Shown: positions 1-8,580, numbered from the stretch's first letter. The stretch: DNA of 64,000 nucleotides from Bradyrhizobium niftali (GCF_004571025.1 NZ_SPQT01000001.1:1054001-1118000), one strand, 5' to 3'. A program made the numbers and translations. The notes: generated by a model from the letters alone, not told the origin.

Positions 1-10
1 AACTCTGGCA

Positions 11-454
11 ATGGCCATTTGCGCTGTCTCGGCCGCCTCGGTTTCGGCGCAGCCCATAAGGTGGACGATCTACCGCATTCCACAGACGGGCACGTCGGTC
101 GACTTCCCTTCTTCGATCTTCACCGAAGAAGCGGGCCGGCCGGACGGTTACGGGCAACGCTTTCGAACTGCCGACGGCCGCGCCGACCTCACGATACAGG
201 CTGCTCCCAACGTCGGGAGCGATTCGCCCGCTGTTTTCCTCGCGAAAAAAGGACCGCCGGCGCGCATTCAATACAAGAGAGTGACGCCGCGGTTTTTTGC
301 GGTTTCCAGCTACAAGGGCGACAAGGTCTGGTATGACCGCTGCAACTTCTCCGGCAGGTTGGTCCATTGCGTGCTGATCAATTATCCGGCCAGCGAAGAG
401 CGCGCCTGGGATGAGATCGTTACGCGCATCAGCCTCTCGCTGAATGGCGGGTGA
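11..454 (+). CDS. exported hypothetical protein, 5' end probably outside window
   Basis: The first in-window ATG gives 147 residues. The N-terminus shows only the end of what looks like a signal peptide (small hydrophobic residues ending in VSAQP), so the true start probably lies before base 1. The mature part has no motif I recognise; it is a soluble protein of mixed composition with two cysteines near the C-terminal third. It is followed at once by degenerate sequence carrying a Ku tail. Function unknown; reality as a gene is fairly likely from its clean composition. Confidence 0.5.
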   Translation: MAICAVSAASVSAQPIRWTIYRIPQTGTSVDFPSSIFTEEAGRPDGYGQRFRTADGRADLTIQAAPNVGSDSPAVFLAKKGPPARIQYKRVTPRFFAVSSYKGDKVWYDRCNFSGRLVHCVLINYPASEERAWDEIVTRISLSLNGG

Positions 455-514
455 TCCATCCGTCTTCGCGTCGGACGACGGTTTCTGGAATCTTGGGCTC
501 GGCGTTCGGCCAAG

Positions 515-645
515 CCGCTCAAGAAGCCGAAGAAGGTATCGGCTGGCCAGAAGGAAATGTTGATGTCGATCACCGGGTAGACGCCGGTGAAGGAAACGGC
601 CGCCAAGAAGCCCTTGGCCAAGCCGCAGCGCGCGAGCGCCAAAAC
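515..645 (+). pseudogene. remnant of a Ku C-terminal tail
   Basis: Reading from about 520, the frame gives KKPKKVSAGQKEMLMSITG, a stop codon, then TPVKETAAKKPLAKPQ. This is the lysine/alanine-rich tail of bacterial Ku and matches the tail of the Ku pseudogene that ends at 9672 (SAGQKEMLMPIAGKKPAKE). The TAG sits where the other copy has a lysine codon. No Ku core domain is visible upstream, so this is a truncated second copy. Identification rests on direct comparison of the two tails within the window. Confidence 0.65.
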
Positions 646-1328
646 CGAAAGCGAGTGCGAACTCTATCGGAGCCGGATCGAGCGCGAGCAGCGGCTGCTG
701 TACGAGCTCCAAGGCGTCCTTCCGGCTCGGTTCGCGGCGTGAACAGGATGTCCTGTCATTGGCGGGTGTCGGACAGCGTTCCGCTCAGGTAGCCGCCGCC
801 TAGGTCCGCTCCTATCCTCATATCGTTATAGGCCGGTCACCTGTCGCCGCGTGATGCGACGTTGGTGCGGCTCATCGGGTCCAGGAATATGGGATGGGAG
901 GCCAGGCAGTTGCCCAGCACGCTCGTGTCTTCCACCCGCTCGAAGCTCCGCTGTTAACGGCTGAGGAAGAAGACCGAGATGATATCGGATGTGCGGGATC
1001 AAGATGTTTTAGCGTAGCATAGGAACAACAAACGGCTTCATGCCAGCGGCGCAGGACTCAAAGACAAGCGTCCGCATCTGGCGCTTCGCGGACCTGAACC
1101 GCGGATTCGGTGTGTCCGCTCACAGCGGGCAGAGCAGACCATCACCCTGGGCCCGCCGACTTCCAAGTTTGACCCGTGACGGACCCGGGGCGATCTGTCG
1201 CGCCATCTCGGCGGGAACCCTTTATCATCCTGATCGTCAAGCCGGCGGACAGGGAATCATCAGGGTTAAAGCCAGTAACGAATTCAAGCGTGGCCGCCGG
1301 CAGGCTGCGCCGACGGAACCGCAAGACG
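646..1328. other. no supported gene
   Basis: Only short frames occur here. The one slightly protein-like stretch is at about 660-742 on the plus strand (ELYRSRIEREQRLLYEL, ending in a stop), which I cannot assign. A partly repeated phrase, TGTCCGCTCACAG, occurs near 1111 and again near 1932. I see nothing else. Confidence 0.5.
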
Positions 1329-1556
1329 ATGTCGGAACCGCAAGGCAACGTCTCGGCCGTTGAGGTTGATATCTACACTGAGCTTCGCACGGCGGAGCGC
1401 TGGTGGACCGAATTCGAGCGACGCGCCGAATGCACCGTATTTCAGAGATTTGCGTGGCTTGCGGCGTGGCACAATCACATCGGCCGGCATCAAGGCACGA
1501 CGCCGGTGATCGTGCGGGGGCGCGATCCCAATTCGGAGAGCACGGACAGACGCTGA
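1329..1556 (+). pseudogene. N-terminal fragment of a CelD/BcsL-like acetyltransferase
   Basis: The frame from ATG 1329 contains TVFQRFAWLAAWHNHIG followed by TPVIVRGRD. This is the characteristic N-terminal block of the CelD/BcsL family of GNAT-fold acetyltransferases associated with cellulose or surface polysaccharides. Family members exceed 300 residues; here the frame ends after about 75, in unrelated residues. The rest of the gene is missing, so this is a truncated remnant. Assignment is from memory of the family motif. Confidence 0.5.
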
Positions 1557-1615
1557 CTTGACCATGGGTTCTCGGCGCAGCAACCTCTCGGCGTTCGCGG
1601 GTAGAGGAGGCGAGC

Positions 1616-1843
1616 ATGATCCTCATGTGGCTTGGTGTGCTCCTTGTTTTCGGCGGCGTGCTCCAAATGGCGTTTCAGCCCATCTGGCGAGGCCGACTCA
1701 GCGGTGGAAGGTGGCTTCGCTCTAGGCGTGACACGCTGGAGCCTGAAAGACCGGGTAGCGGCTTCGGCATCAAATCGAACTGGCCTGGACTTGTGATGGT
1801 CGCGCTTGGCGGCGCTTTCTTGCTGGCCGGAGCAGCCATCTGA
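1616..1843 (+). CDS. small two-helix membrane protein
   Basis: A 75-residue protein with a strong Shine-Dalgarno (GAGGAGG) six bases before the ATG. Residues 3-20 form a first hydrophobic helix. A basic loop with many Arg and Gly follows, then a second helix in the last 20 residues. The segment NWPGLVMVALGG recurs almost exactly (NWPGLVLMALG) at the C-terminus of the exported protein at 18647-19339, pointing to a shared membrane-anchor module. Function unknown. The intact frame and good ribosome site contrast with the broken genes around it. Confidence 0.65.
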   Translation: MILMWLGVLLVFGGVLQMAFQPIWRGRLSGGRWLRSRRDTLEPERPGSGFGIKSNWPGLVMVALGGAFLLAGAAI

Positions 1844-2124
1844 GTTGAAACGAATGTCTCAGGCGTTGCCCGTTATCTGGCCAGACCAATGTGCTAGAGC
1901 CATGTCTCTTCCTGAACAGCGGGTCCGGTGATGTCCGCTCACAGTGTGACCAGGCCCTCTAATCTTAGTCGATGCGCGCGGTCGGCTTCGCGGCGGCTGG
2001 CATCAGCAATCTCATCGAGAGCAACCATACGGCGAGTATTGCCGCGTTTTCCCGATGCGTCAAAGCGCCGTTGGCGGCCCCTGACCTGATCGGCTCCTCG
2101 AAAGGCCGCGCCGGCCCGCCTTCA
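1844..2124. other. no supported gene
   Basis: Spacer between the small membrane protein and a frameshifted minus-strand small gene. I see no credible coding frame, RNA gene or terminator. Confidence 0.4.
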
Positions 2125-2294
2125 TCAGGCCGGCTTCACGCTCTCCGCGATTGCGCGTTCAACTTCTGAGGCGAGAACGTCAGGTGATCAGCCAGCCCTC
2201 GTAAAAGCTCTCGTGTCTTCGGGGCGGTCGCCAGGCGACGGATGAGGGTGCCCTCGGCGGCCTCTGTGCGGAGCTTTTCCAACTGAGCCTTCAT
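2125..2294 (-). pseudogene. frameshifted small rhizobial protein (MKAQLEKLRTEAA type)
   Basis: From ATG 2294 the frame reads MKAQLEKLRTEAAEGTLIRRLAT and continues to GLADHLT. The expected continuation, LASEVERAIAESVKPA and a stop at 2125, is in another frame, so one frameshift lies near 2170. In its own frame the ORF runs on to 2136 with an unrelated tail. I remember this as a short helical orphan common in Bradyrhizobium, of unknown function. The start has GGAACGGAG about ten bases upstream. Confidence 0.5.
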
Positions 2295-2731
2295 TGCAGC
2301 TACTCCGTTCCCTGAGGGGAACCGTATTGTCAAAGTGTGAGAGCGAACAGAGCTGAATGCCGAATTTTCCTAGGCTTGGGTCGCTGGACCGACGCAGTTC
2401 AGCACCTCGAGCGGCCCCGGCTTCACACCTCAAAAGCCCCCCACGGCTGGCTATCAATTAGTCCAAGCCACCTTGGGCCTCGGAACGCGCGCGAGCTACT
2501 GCGGATCGAGAGGTGTGGAAAAGCGGTTGACCCGCCGCAAGATCCTGACAGGGACGGGGAGAGCCCGACTCAAGAAACAGCTGCAGAGATAATGGGCCGC
2601 AGCTGGGACATGAAGCCCCGGTCACGATCCCGCATCGACTCAAGCGCGCTCTTCCACAGCGCAATTCTGCGCTGTCTGGAGACGAGCATGGGAGCGACGC
2701 TTTACTTTCGCTTTGGCTAATTTCCAATCAG
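2295..2731. other. no supported gene
   Basis: Several overlapping frames of 70-130 codons exist on both strands, but none has protein-like composition or a recognisable motif. I treat the interval as non-coding or fully decayed. Confidence 0.4.
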
Positions 2732-3022
2732 CTACCGATCTAGATCGACCAAATATACTGGCAGACCAGCATCTGCAGATCGCGCTGAAGTCTGCTCTCG
2801 GTAGCGGTTCTTTTCTCCGGGATTGGCAAGTCGAACGCGCAATGTAGCCAATTCGTCGCAAAGAGGCTTTCCACCCGACCGCGCCGCGTTGAGTTTAGTG
2901 CGTATTCTTTGGTCGGCACAGATCGCCTCAGCATCCGAATATTTTCGAGCAGCGAAGGCAACTACCGGCTTTCGATCGACCTCGATTGTGAACACCGATA
3001 GCGAAAGCCTATCATCGCGCAT
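2732..3022 (-). CDS. conserved small hypothetical protein
   Basis: A 96-residue protein starting at ATG 3022, with AAGGAAA six bases upstream. The sequence (RLSLSVFTIEVDRKP, then KYSDAEAICADQRIR, then PVYLVDLDR at the end) looks like a compact alpha/beta domain. It resembles an orphan family I recall from Bradyrhizobium, without known function. It lies 11 bases after the stop of a small membrane-protein frame on the same strand, which suggests a two-gene unit. No signal peptide or membrane segment. Confidence 0.55.
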   Translation of the reverse strand: MRDDRLSLSVFTIEVDRKPVVAFAARKYSDAEAICADQRIRTKLNAARSGGKPLCDELATLRVRLANPGEKNRYREQTSARSADAGLPVYLVDLDR

Positions 3023-3033
3023 GACTTTCCTTG

Positions 3034-3234
3034 CTAGATCGCGCCGATTTTCACGCAGATTACATAAATGATCACAAATATTGGGAGCGCGCCCAAAAAC
3101 CATGCGACCGCATCGCCCTCGCGATCCGACGCAAACTCCCGGTTTGCATCGGTCTCGGTGCCGTGACGGATGATGACCGAATAGGCTCTGCTTGGGCGGT
3201 GGCGCTTGACCGCTTGCCTCAAGAGATGCTTCAC
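3034..3234 (-). CDS. small membrane-anchored protein
   Basis: A 66-residue frame with a basic, polar N-terminal half and a single C-terminal hydrophobic helix (WFLGALPIFVIIYVICVK). It directly precedes the 2732-3022 gene in the same direction. The tail-anchored layout supports a real small protein, but no family is recognised and the frame could be fortuitous. Confidence 0.4.
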   Translation of the reverse strand: MKHLLRQAVKRHRPSRAYSVIIRHGTETDANREFASDREGDAVAWFLGALPIFVIIYVICVKIGAI

Positions 3235-3754
3235 GGCGGTTCATAGAGCTTCAGCTCGTAACCTTTGCCGACGGGAAAAAGGACCTTGAGCACTCGAGGT
3301 TGGTTACAAACCATGCATCCGGCTTCGCCGTTCACGATAGATCCCCCGGAAAAGCAATTTGGTCGAAATGAACGGAACGAGATCTGAGTCTGGATCCAGA
3401 GGCAATAGGTCTGCCATGCCGCGATGAAAGCGGCCCGGTGAGCATTCTGCAAATTGTCGATCGTTGATGGCCCGGGCGTCAGCCCGCTATTGCCTCCGTA
3501 TGGGTGTGGAGAAGGCCCCTCCCGAATCGGTGGCGACTTACAGGAATCGGCTAGTCTGTCGGCAGCGACGGAATCCGGCCGGGGCTGGACAGTTGCAGCC
3601 AGGGCCGTGCGGCATAGATCCCGCACGGCCTTGGTTCAAATCTGTGGATTAGGATGCCGGCTAGGCCCTCGCACATTCCGACTTATTTCGAGCGCCTGGG
3701 TCTTGAAGCGACCATAAAAGTCAGCCGATCCCCGGCGAAGTCGGTCCCCGCACT
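3235..3754. other. degenerate sequence, possible zinc-ribbon remnant
   Basis: A minus-strand frame ending at 3231 contains GCMVCNQPRVLKVLFPVGKG, with a CxxC pair as in the first half of a small zinc ribbon. The second CxxC pair is absent and no good start is visible. On the plus strand a short frame near 3680-3756 appears to be the broken first half of the remnant at 3755. Nothing here is a convincing intact gene. Confidence 0.3.
3603..3630. terminator. perfect 10-bp inverted repeat, terminator-like hairpin
   Basis: GGCCGTGCGG is separated by an 8-base loop from its exact complement CCGCACGGCC. There is no clear T-run on either side (TTGGTT follows on the plus strand), so its role as a terminator is uncertain. 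It lies in degenerate sequence. Confidence 0.3.
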
Positions 3755-3868
3755 GTGATCAAAATGCTCGCGAAGGGCTGGATCGAACCGGCGGGGCCAA
3801 ACCGAAAATATCGGATCACAGAGGCTGGGTTCGATGCGATGAAGCGCAAGATTCCATCCAAAGGCTAG
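3755..3868 (+). pseudogene. C-terminal fragment of a small protein (winged-helix-like phrase)
   Basis: GTG 3755 opens a 37-residue frame, VIKMLAKGWIEPAG then KYRITEAGFDAMKRKIP, ending at TAG 3868. The phrase YRITEAGxxAM is typical of the end of small winged-helix or DUF proteins. The preceding frame (ERLGLEATIKVSRSPAKSVPAL, then a stop) appears to be its N-terminal half in another phase, so this is probably a frameshifted gene. Exact family not recognised. Confidence 0.35.
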
Positions 3869-4671
3869 ACGCCGCCATCCCTCCGCGCGCGAGAGTGCCG
3901 AATGTAAACAAGCCCCTGCCGGTGCACGCGACAGGGGCCGTGCAGATGGATGGCGCGAGGCTCTTGCGAGGTGTCGTGCCAAGGACCCGCCTTGATAGAA
4001 CGTTGGATTGAAGCTTTCGGAGGGCGGGAATGTTGGGCATCTCGCGCAAATAAGAGGCACCGTCCCCGCGGGCTCAGTGGGACAGTTCGAACTTCCGGAT
4101 CTCCTGCACCCGCGTCAGGCAATAGTCTCGATACAATTCTTCAATGAATGCCCACATGATCGAATCCCCGTTGGCCAATGTACGCGAGCTTGATCAGGTT
4201 TTGTTTCGGGAGTGCTTCGCGGAGCCGGCAAAATGGTTTCAGGATCCCGCCGTGGCAAATTCGGGGGGCGGCCTTGCCCTTTTTTTGCCCCTGGCCTGGC
4301 AAACCAAAAGCCCGGCATGAAGGCCGGGCTTCATTGGGAATATGCTCTGGTACGCCGCAATGGGCCTACCTTACAACAGCTCACGCTGCCGTCTGTCTGT
4401 TTTCGAACATTAGCATTCTGGAATTTGGCGCATTAGGGGTACTCCTCTTGCCGTTGAAACGGCCGCAAGCGCTGCATTTGAGCGGCGCCTGCGGCCTGCG
4501 CTGCTACCGTTCCGCACGATCGGTGCAGCGATCTCCGTTCCGTCACAAGACGAGCGCCTGCGGCTTGCATTCCAGCCCCGATGCTTTCAGTGCGACTTCC
4601 ACAACCCATGGAAGCGCTTCGTCCAGTCATAACCACCCTTGGTGACCCCGCCGCACGCAGTCGCCATCCCG
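3869..4671. other. no supported gene; one perfect hairpin at 4308-4331
   Basis: No frame is convincing. A hairpin AAGCCCGGC-ATGAAG-GCCGGGCTT occupies 4308-4331. On the minus strand it is followed by TTGGTTT, so it could end leftward transcripts. Just before it lies GGGC-ggcctt-GCCC followed by seven T residues, a weak plus-strand terminator-like motif. Confidence 0.4.
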
Positions 4672-4773
4672 CTAAAGCCGCAGGCGATATCCATCGTGTT
4701 TTATTTCATAAAACCACTCGGCGCCGGCGGGAACCGCCTTGCCGAGCGTCGGTAGGCAAAACTCGAAACGCAT
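4672..4773 (-). pseudogene. N-terminal stub of an ATP-dependent DNA ligase
   Basis: From the minus-strand ATG at 4773 the frame gives RFEFCLPTLGKAVP then EWFYEIKHDGYRLRL. The block EIKHDGYR is ligase motif I, with the lysine that is adenylated. Only about 33 residues remain before a stop, against 300 or more in the family. It is clearly different in sequence from the full ligase at 12921-13946 (EPKWDGFR), so it is a separate, lost ligase. Confidence 0.6.
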
Positions 4774-4910
4774 AGGCCGACATAGGCATCCACCTTCCAA
4801 TTGCGACCGGCGGGGACATTTCCCCTTGTCTCGGCGGTCAGGAACCAGCCAGGCGAAACGCGATGCCGATCCCTGCTTCTCTGCGGCGGGCCGTGCTAAG
4901 AGGTGGGGCA

Positions 4911-5423
4911 ATGAGCGAGTATACGAGCCGACGAGATATGATTTTAAGCACTCACGCAGTTGTCGGCGGCGCCATCGCTAGCCTGTTCCCGTCGCACCCA
5001 GTCCTCGTTGCGGTTGCGGCGTTTGCAAGCCACTTTGCGATCGATGCGATCCCGCACTGGGACTATCCACTTCGAGCGATCAAATTAAAGCGTGATGTCA
5101 ACAATCGCGGCCTGCCAGCGGATCCGAGGCTTTTTTACGATTTGGCTCTTATCGGCTTCGATGCTTGCGTGGGTCTATTGATGACAATTTGGCTTTTCGC
5201 GGCACCCGCGACGACTGGGGTGATCGTGCTCGGCGCTCTTGCAGGAATGTTGCCCGACCCCTTACGGGTCGCGCATAGAATGTTTCCGAAACAGCCCCTG
5301 ACGACCTTGCAACGTTTCCATAGATGGGCCCACACGAAGCGGACGCTTAGCTGGCCGCTCGGCATCAGCTCGCAAGCACTCTTTGCCGCATCCGTGTCCT
5401 GGATAGTTTTGACAGTCGGCTGA
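4911..5423 (+). CDS. integral membrane protein, YdjM/metal-dependent hydrolase-like
   Basis: A 170-residue protein. I chose ATG 4911 because AGGTGGGG stands just upstream; an in-frame ATG at 4863 lacks such a site. It starts with THAVVGGAIASLFP, then SHFAIDAIPHWDYP: the H...DxxPHW pattern seen in small membrane proteins of the YdjM/LexA-repressed hydrolase type. Two further hydrophobic segments follow. The His and Asp residues might bind metal, but the activity is unknown. No operon partner. Confidence 0.65.
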   Translation: MSEYTSRRDMILSTHAVVGGAIASLFPSHPVLVAVAAFASHFAIDAIPHWDYPLRAIKLKRDVNNRGLPADPRLFYDLALIGFDACVGLLMTIWLFAAPATTGVIVLGALAGMLPDPLRVAHRMFPKQPLTTLQRFHRWAHTKRTLSWPLGISSQALFAASVSWIVLTVG

Positions 5424-5619
5424 GGACGCTCGCAAGGCGGATTGCTGAGTACAGCGCGCGACATGAATGAGTTGGTGCACATCGCCTGTCTCGCCTGTAT
5501 CTTCACGCTGGCTGGCTTTTCATGCGTTTGTGAACTGCTTCACAAACGTGCGAGCGTTGGCGGTTTTCTATATATTCCCTCGGCCTACGCAGTCGCGATC
5601 GACACAAGAGGGGATGTTC

Positions 5620-5901
5620 ATGAAGCTTATTCTTTCAATCCTCATGATTTTTCCGGCGAGCGCTTTCGCTAACGATTGTCCCGGATTCTTAAACTACGTG
5701 AAAGCCAATTCGCAGCTAAAACGGTACAATAACAGTCAGATTCAGTGCTTTATGACTAAGCCGCCCAAGCAGCACACCGCACTATTCACTTTATCATCCG
5801 GCAACGTGACCGTCTCTTGCACCGTCTCGGGATCTTATCCCTACCGACAATTGTCCTGCTCTGACGGCGGCCAAAGCTTCGGAAGGTCGCTCAACAACTA
5901 A
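5620..5901 (+). CDS. small secreted protein with two possible disulfides
   Basis: The start at 5620 has AGAGGGG eight bases upstream; the ATG at 5614 would be too close to it. Residues 1-17 form a clear signal peptide (LILSILMIFPASAFA) cleaved before NDC. The mature 76-residue chain has four cysteines (NDC, QCF, SCT, SCSDGG), so it is likely a disulfide-bonded periplasmic protein. Function unknown. Codon use seems less GC-biased than its neighbours, which could indicate recent arrival. Confidence 0.6.
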   Translation: MKLILSILMIFPASAFANDCPGFLNYVKANSQLKRYNNSQIQCFMTKPPKQHTALFTLSSGNVTVSCTVSGSYPYRQLSCSDGGQSFGRSLNN

Positions 5902-6078
5902 GCCCTCGGTCAAGCACCGACGCGAAGCTTGCCGCAAATTGTCGGCGCCGCCGGTTCACGCTGGCGGACCTAGCACTCCCGGCGCTCTAATCCGCAATTG
6001 GATCGGCAGCCGGGAGCATCGGGGCTGGAAGAGTGAGCGGTGCCATGTTCGGCCGTTAATTACAACGGGTGGACCAGC

Positions 6079-6103
6079 GGACTCCGGTAGTTATCCGGAG
6101 TCC
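6079..6103 (+). terminator. hairpin followed by TTATT
   Basis: GGACTCCGG, a 7-base loop, then the exact complement CCGGAGTCC, followed by TTATT. It lies 180 bases after the secreted protein gene and may end that transcript. The T-run is short. The remaining sequence from 5902 to 6233 contains no gene that I can support. Confidence 0.4.
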
Positions 6104-6233
6104 TTATTCGGAACGGGGTGTTCTACTGTGAGAACACCGGCGAGATTTAAGTATCAGCCAATTTCAAGTTGCCCGGGATATGGCCGCAGTGGGGCTGGAA
6201 CCACGCTGCGGCTTTTCCCATTGAGGTGTGTTC

Positions 6234-6446
6234 CTAGCCATCGCGGCACGGGACACCGAAGTTGTCGCAGGTGAGAGCGAAGGTTTCTTTCGCCTTCGCG
6301 TCTTCAAAGCAGAAGCGCGTGCCGACATCGGCGCGATCGATCCACCAATCAATTTTACTGTCCCTTGCAATGCGGGAGGCCTCTCCTCGCAGCAGATCCA
6401 ACTTTCTTCCAGCAACGTGGACGATCAGGCAATTTTCCTTGGTCAT
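6234..6446 (-). CDS. small hypothetical protein
   Basis: A 70-residue protein beginning MTKENCLIVHVAGRKLD, with AGGAC about nine bases upstream. The pattern IARDSKIDWWIDRADVGTRF and CDNFGVP near the end looks like a compact folded domain. I recall similar orphans in Bradyrhizobium, but no function. No membrane segment and no clear operon partner. Confidence 0.5.
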   Translation of the reverse strand: MTKENCLIVHVAGRKLDLLRGEASRIARDSKIDWWIDRADVGTRFCFEDAKAKETFALTCDNFGVPCRDG

Positions 6447-6613
6447 TTATGACGTCCTAATTGAAGCAACGGATCAATTTGATTCCGACAAAATGAAAAT
6501 CGTGTGGCGTCCCCTCGGAGAAGGACGATCATTGATCCCGCTTCAGCTTGCGTCGTCTCCAATGCGGTTCCTTGCCCTTGGGAGCTCCGGGAGAGTGTCG
6601 GTTCAGCGCCCGC

Positions 6614-6925
6614 ATGTCCCCAATCGCCAGCATGGTCACCGGCGAGAGCATCACGGCAGCTGCCGCTAAGGTCGTGGGTCTAAGCCGCGAACATCTCAGC
6701 CGCGAGCTCGGCAAGCCTCATGTAGCCGCATTCATGCACCAGAAGGTGCAGCGCAATCTGGCCGTTGCCGCGACGCGGGCCGGCGCTGCCAAGGTCGAGT
6801 TGCTCGACTGCGACAACGCCATGGTGAGGGACAGGGCTAGTTCGTTCGTCCTGGGGCTTGTGGGGATCCAGCCGGCCAGCCAGCTGAGCGTCAACCTCGG
6901 GGCCGATCTTGAGCGGCGTGAGTAA
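6614..6925 (+). CDS. phage-type small DNA-binding-like protein
   Basis: From ATG 6614 (or 6632) the protein reads MVTGESITAAAAKVVGLSREHLSRELGKPHVAAF, a helix-turn-helix-like start, followed by a helical region with MVRDRASSFVLGLVGIQP. This resembles the small proteins found beside terminase genes in rhizobial prophages. Members I recall are somewhat longer at the C-terminus, so this may be shortened. No terminase or other phage gene is adjacent, so it is probably an isolated prophage relic. Confidence 0.5.
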   Translation: MSPIASMVTGESITAAAAKVVGLSREHLSRELGKPHVAAFMHQKVQRNLAVAATRAGAAKVELLDCDNAMVRDRASSFVLGLVGIQPASQLSVNLGADLERRE

Positions 6926-7143
6926 CCCTTCGACCAGGGATCCGGTTCCGGTCGAGCTTGCAGGTCATGCCAGATGTCGGGGCCCGCTGCGCCCGTGGTT
7001 GAAGGCGTAGCCCGCGCAGAGGCCATCGATCCTAGCTTCGGATGCGGTGCAGCAGTAGTTCGGCGGCCGCGGTCGCGACGTGGCAGTTCGGCGAACTCGG
7101 CGACATCGTGACATTCTCAACCGCAGCCAAGTCTCCGCATGCT

Positions 7144-7782
7144 TCAAGCCGACTTATGCAGACGGCGATGCTGAGGAAAATACCATCGCATGACTTCTCG
7201 CAGGTTGTCGGAATCTCCGCGCGCCCAGTTGCGCATGATCTCGCAGCCGAAGGAGATCGTCGTGATGGGTCTTGCCCCGGCCTGAATCATTCGATCAAAC
7301 GCGCGTTCGTGCGCGGTCGGCGAGATGCCGCCTACGGCGTCGGCAACCGGATAGACCTCGTAGCCTTCGGCCAGCATGTCGAGGGTTGGAAAGGCCAGGC
7401 AGACCTCGGTCCAAAGCGCGCCGATGACCACCTTGCGCCGCCCCGTGTCCTGGACCGCCTTGCGGAAGTCATCGTCCTGCCATGCATTGACGCCCGTACG
7501 GTCGATTTCTTCCACTCCCGGCAGAACCGCGCGGATCTCCGGAATCGTGCCTTCGTTCACGCCCATGTCGACCGCCACCGTCGAGAGCACCACGGGGATG
7601 CTGTAGGCTTGAGCGAGCTTGCATAGCGCAACTGCATTGAGGGTGATCTCCTCACGGGAGGATGAAGTAACGCTGGAATACTGCTCAGGCTGGTAGTCGA
7701 TCAGGACCAGAACGCAGTTTTGAGGGGTCAGAAGGTGATCGGCCTTCGGATCGCGGACGGGTTCGGGCTGGGTCTTTGCCAC
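7144..7782 (-). CDS. isochorismatase-family (YcaC-like) hydrolase
   Basis: A 212-residue cysteine hydrolase starting at GTG 7782 with AGAGGA seven bases upstream. The catalytic triad is visible: Asp in VLIDYQPEQ, Lys in GRRKVVIGAL, Cys in LWTEVCLAFP. Length and motifs fit the YcaC branch of the isochorismatase superfamily, whose substrates are mostly unknown; it does not look like a true isochorismatase. The frame is intact although its surroundings are decayed. Monocistronic as far as can be seen. Confidence 0.85.
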   Translation of the reverse strand: MAKTQPEPVRDPKADHLLTPQNCVLVLIDYQPEQYSSVTSSSREEITLNAVALCKLAQAYSIPVVLSTVAVDMGVNEGTIPEIRAVLPGVEEIDRTGVNAWQDDDFRKAVQDTGRRKVVIGALWTEVCLAFPTLDMLAEGYEVYPVADAVGGISPTAHERAFDRMIQAGARPITTISFGCEIMRNWARGDSDNLREVMRWYFPQHRRLHKSA

Positions 7783-7929
7783 GTTATTCCTCTTTCGAAT
7801 TGAAACGAAGCGGTCGTCATTGATGATCCAAATCTTTATCAGAAAGATCTGCTGTGCGCGATCTTCACCACTGTGTCGAGGAGCCGGACGTCGGCCAGAT
7901 CATGATGGAGCACGGACCTCAGAGCTAGG

Positions 7930-7983
7930 CCATCCCAGCGCGCTGAGATCGTCCGGCACGTCGCTGAATTTGCGGATGATTCT
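7930..7983 (-). pseudogene. remnant copy of the 8129-8356 gene's 3' end
   Basis: On the minus strand this piece reads IIRKFSDVPDDLSAL, nearly the same as LIRKFGNVPDDLSAL at the C-terminus of the gene ending at 8129. About 40 bases match with few differences. The stop codon is missing and nothing upstream corresponds, so it is a partial duplication. Confidence 0.5.
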
Positions 7984-8110
7984 CCTGGCGCAACTGGAGA
8001 GCGATCCCGGGCCGAACGAGCGCGAGGAAATCGAAAGGCAGCTTGCGCAGATCGAGACCGCACTGAGCTTGCTGGAACCGGGAGATGCCGTCGGTCGGGT
8101 GGACGAGTGA
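7976..8110 (+). CDS. short helical orphan, probably 5'-truncated
   Basis: From ATG 7976 the 44-residue frame reads LLAQLESDPGPNEREEIERQLAQIETALSLLEP. This is a strongly helical, charged segment like the C-terminal part of small rhizobial orphans. It begins inside the duplicated fragment at 7930-7983, which suggests that its own N-terminus was lost when that fragment was inserted. Confidence 0.35.
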   Translation: MILLAQLESDPGPNEREEIERQLAQIETALSLLEPGDAVGRVDE

Positions 8111-8128
8111 CGCGGCTTTTGCCGTCGG

Positions 8129-8356
8129 TCAAAGTGCGCTCAGATCGTCCGGCACGTTCCCGAACTTCCGGATCAGCTTCGCGCCTGTTGCGGGGCCCCC
8201 GCTGCGGCTGAACGCGACGGCGCCGGCGTGTCCGGGCTTGCGCGCCAGCGCCTCGGTCCGCATGACCGCGGCATTAGCGCTGAAGCACTCCGTCGCCTCG
8301 CCCGCAGCGAGGCCGTCATCGGAGAAAACGAACGGTAGAGCGACGAAGTAGGTCAG
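8129..8356 (-). CDS. small hypothetical protein without a normal start codon
   Basis: The protein TYFVALPFVFSDDGLAAG, continuing to LIRKFGNVPDDLSAL, looks real and about 75 residues long. The only start in the right place is CTG 8354-8356, overlapping the stop of the upstream gene as CTGA. An out-of-frame ATG lies at 8358-8360, so the true start may have been lost by a small indel. It forms a pair with the gene at 8353-8580. Function unknown. Confidence 0.45.
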   Translation of the reverse strand: MTYFVALPFVFSDDGLAAGEATECFSANAAVMRTEALARKPGHAGAVAFSRSGGPATGAKLIRKFGNVPDDLSAL

Positions 8357-8580
8357 CCATCTGCCTCGTCCTTGCGTTCCCGAGACGGTGGGAGCCGTCC
8401 GCAGGCGTAGCCGGTCGACACCTTGGCCCGGAGCTCGTCGAGCTGCTGCTCCAGGAAGTCGTTCGCGACCAGGAGCGCCTTGACCGTCTCCCTTGCGTCG
8501 CCGCCACAGGCCGCTATTGCCTGGTCCGCAGCGAGGTACAGGTCGGCGACGTGGAATGAGTTTTCGGGGGCTGCGGACAT
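8353..8580 (-). CDS. small conserved hypothetical protein
   Basis: A 75-residue protein (SAAPENSFHVADLYLAAD, then ETVKALLVANDFLEQQLDEL, then KVSTGYACGR). Mostly helical and soluble, it resembles a rhizobial orphan family ending in STGYARGR. It overlaps the next gene by the CTGA described there, so the two are probably translated together. It is divergent from the Ku pseudogene with 143 bases between them. Confidence 0.6.
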   Translation of the reverse strand: MSAAPENSFHVADLYLAADQAIAACGGDARETVKALLVANDFLEQQLDELRAKVSTGYACGRLPPSRERKDEADG

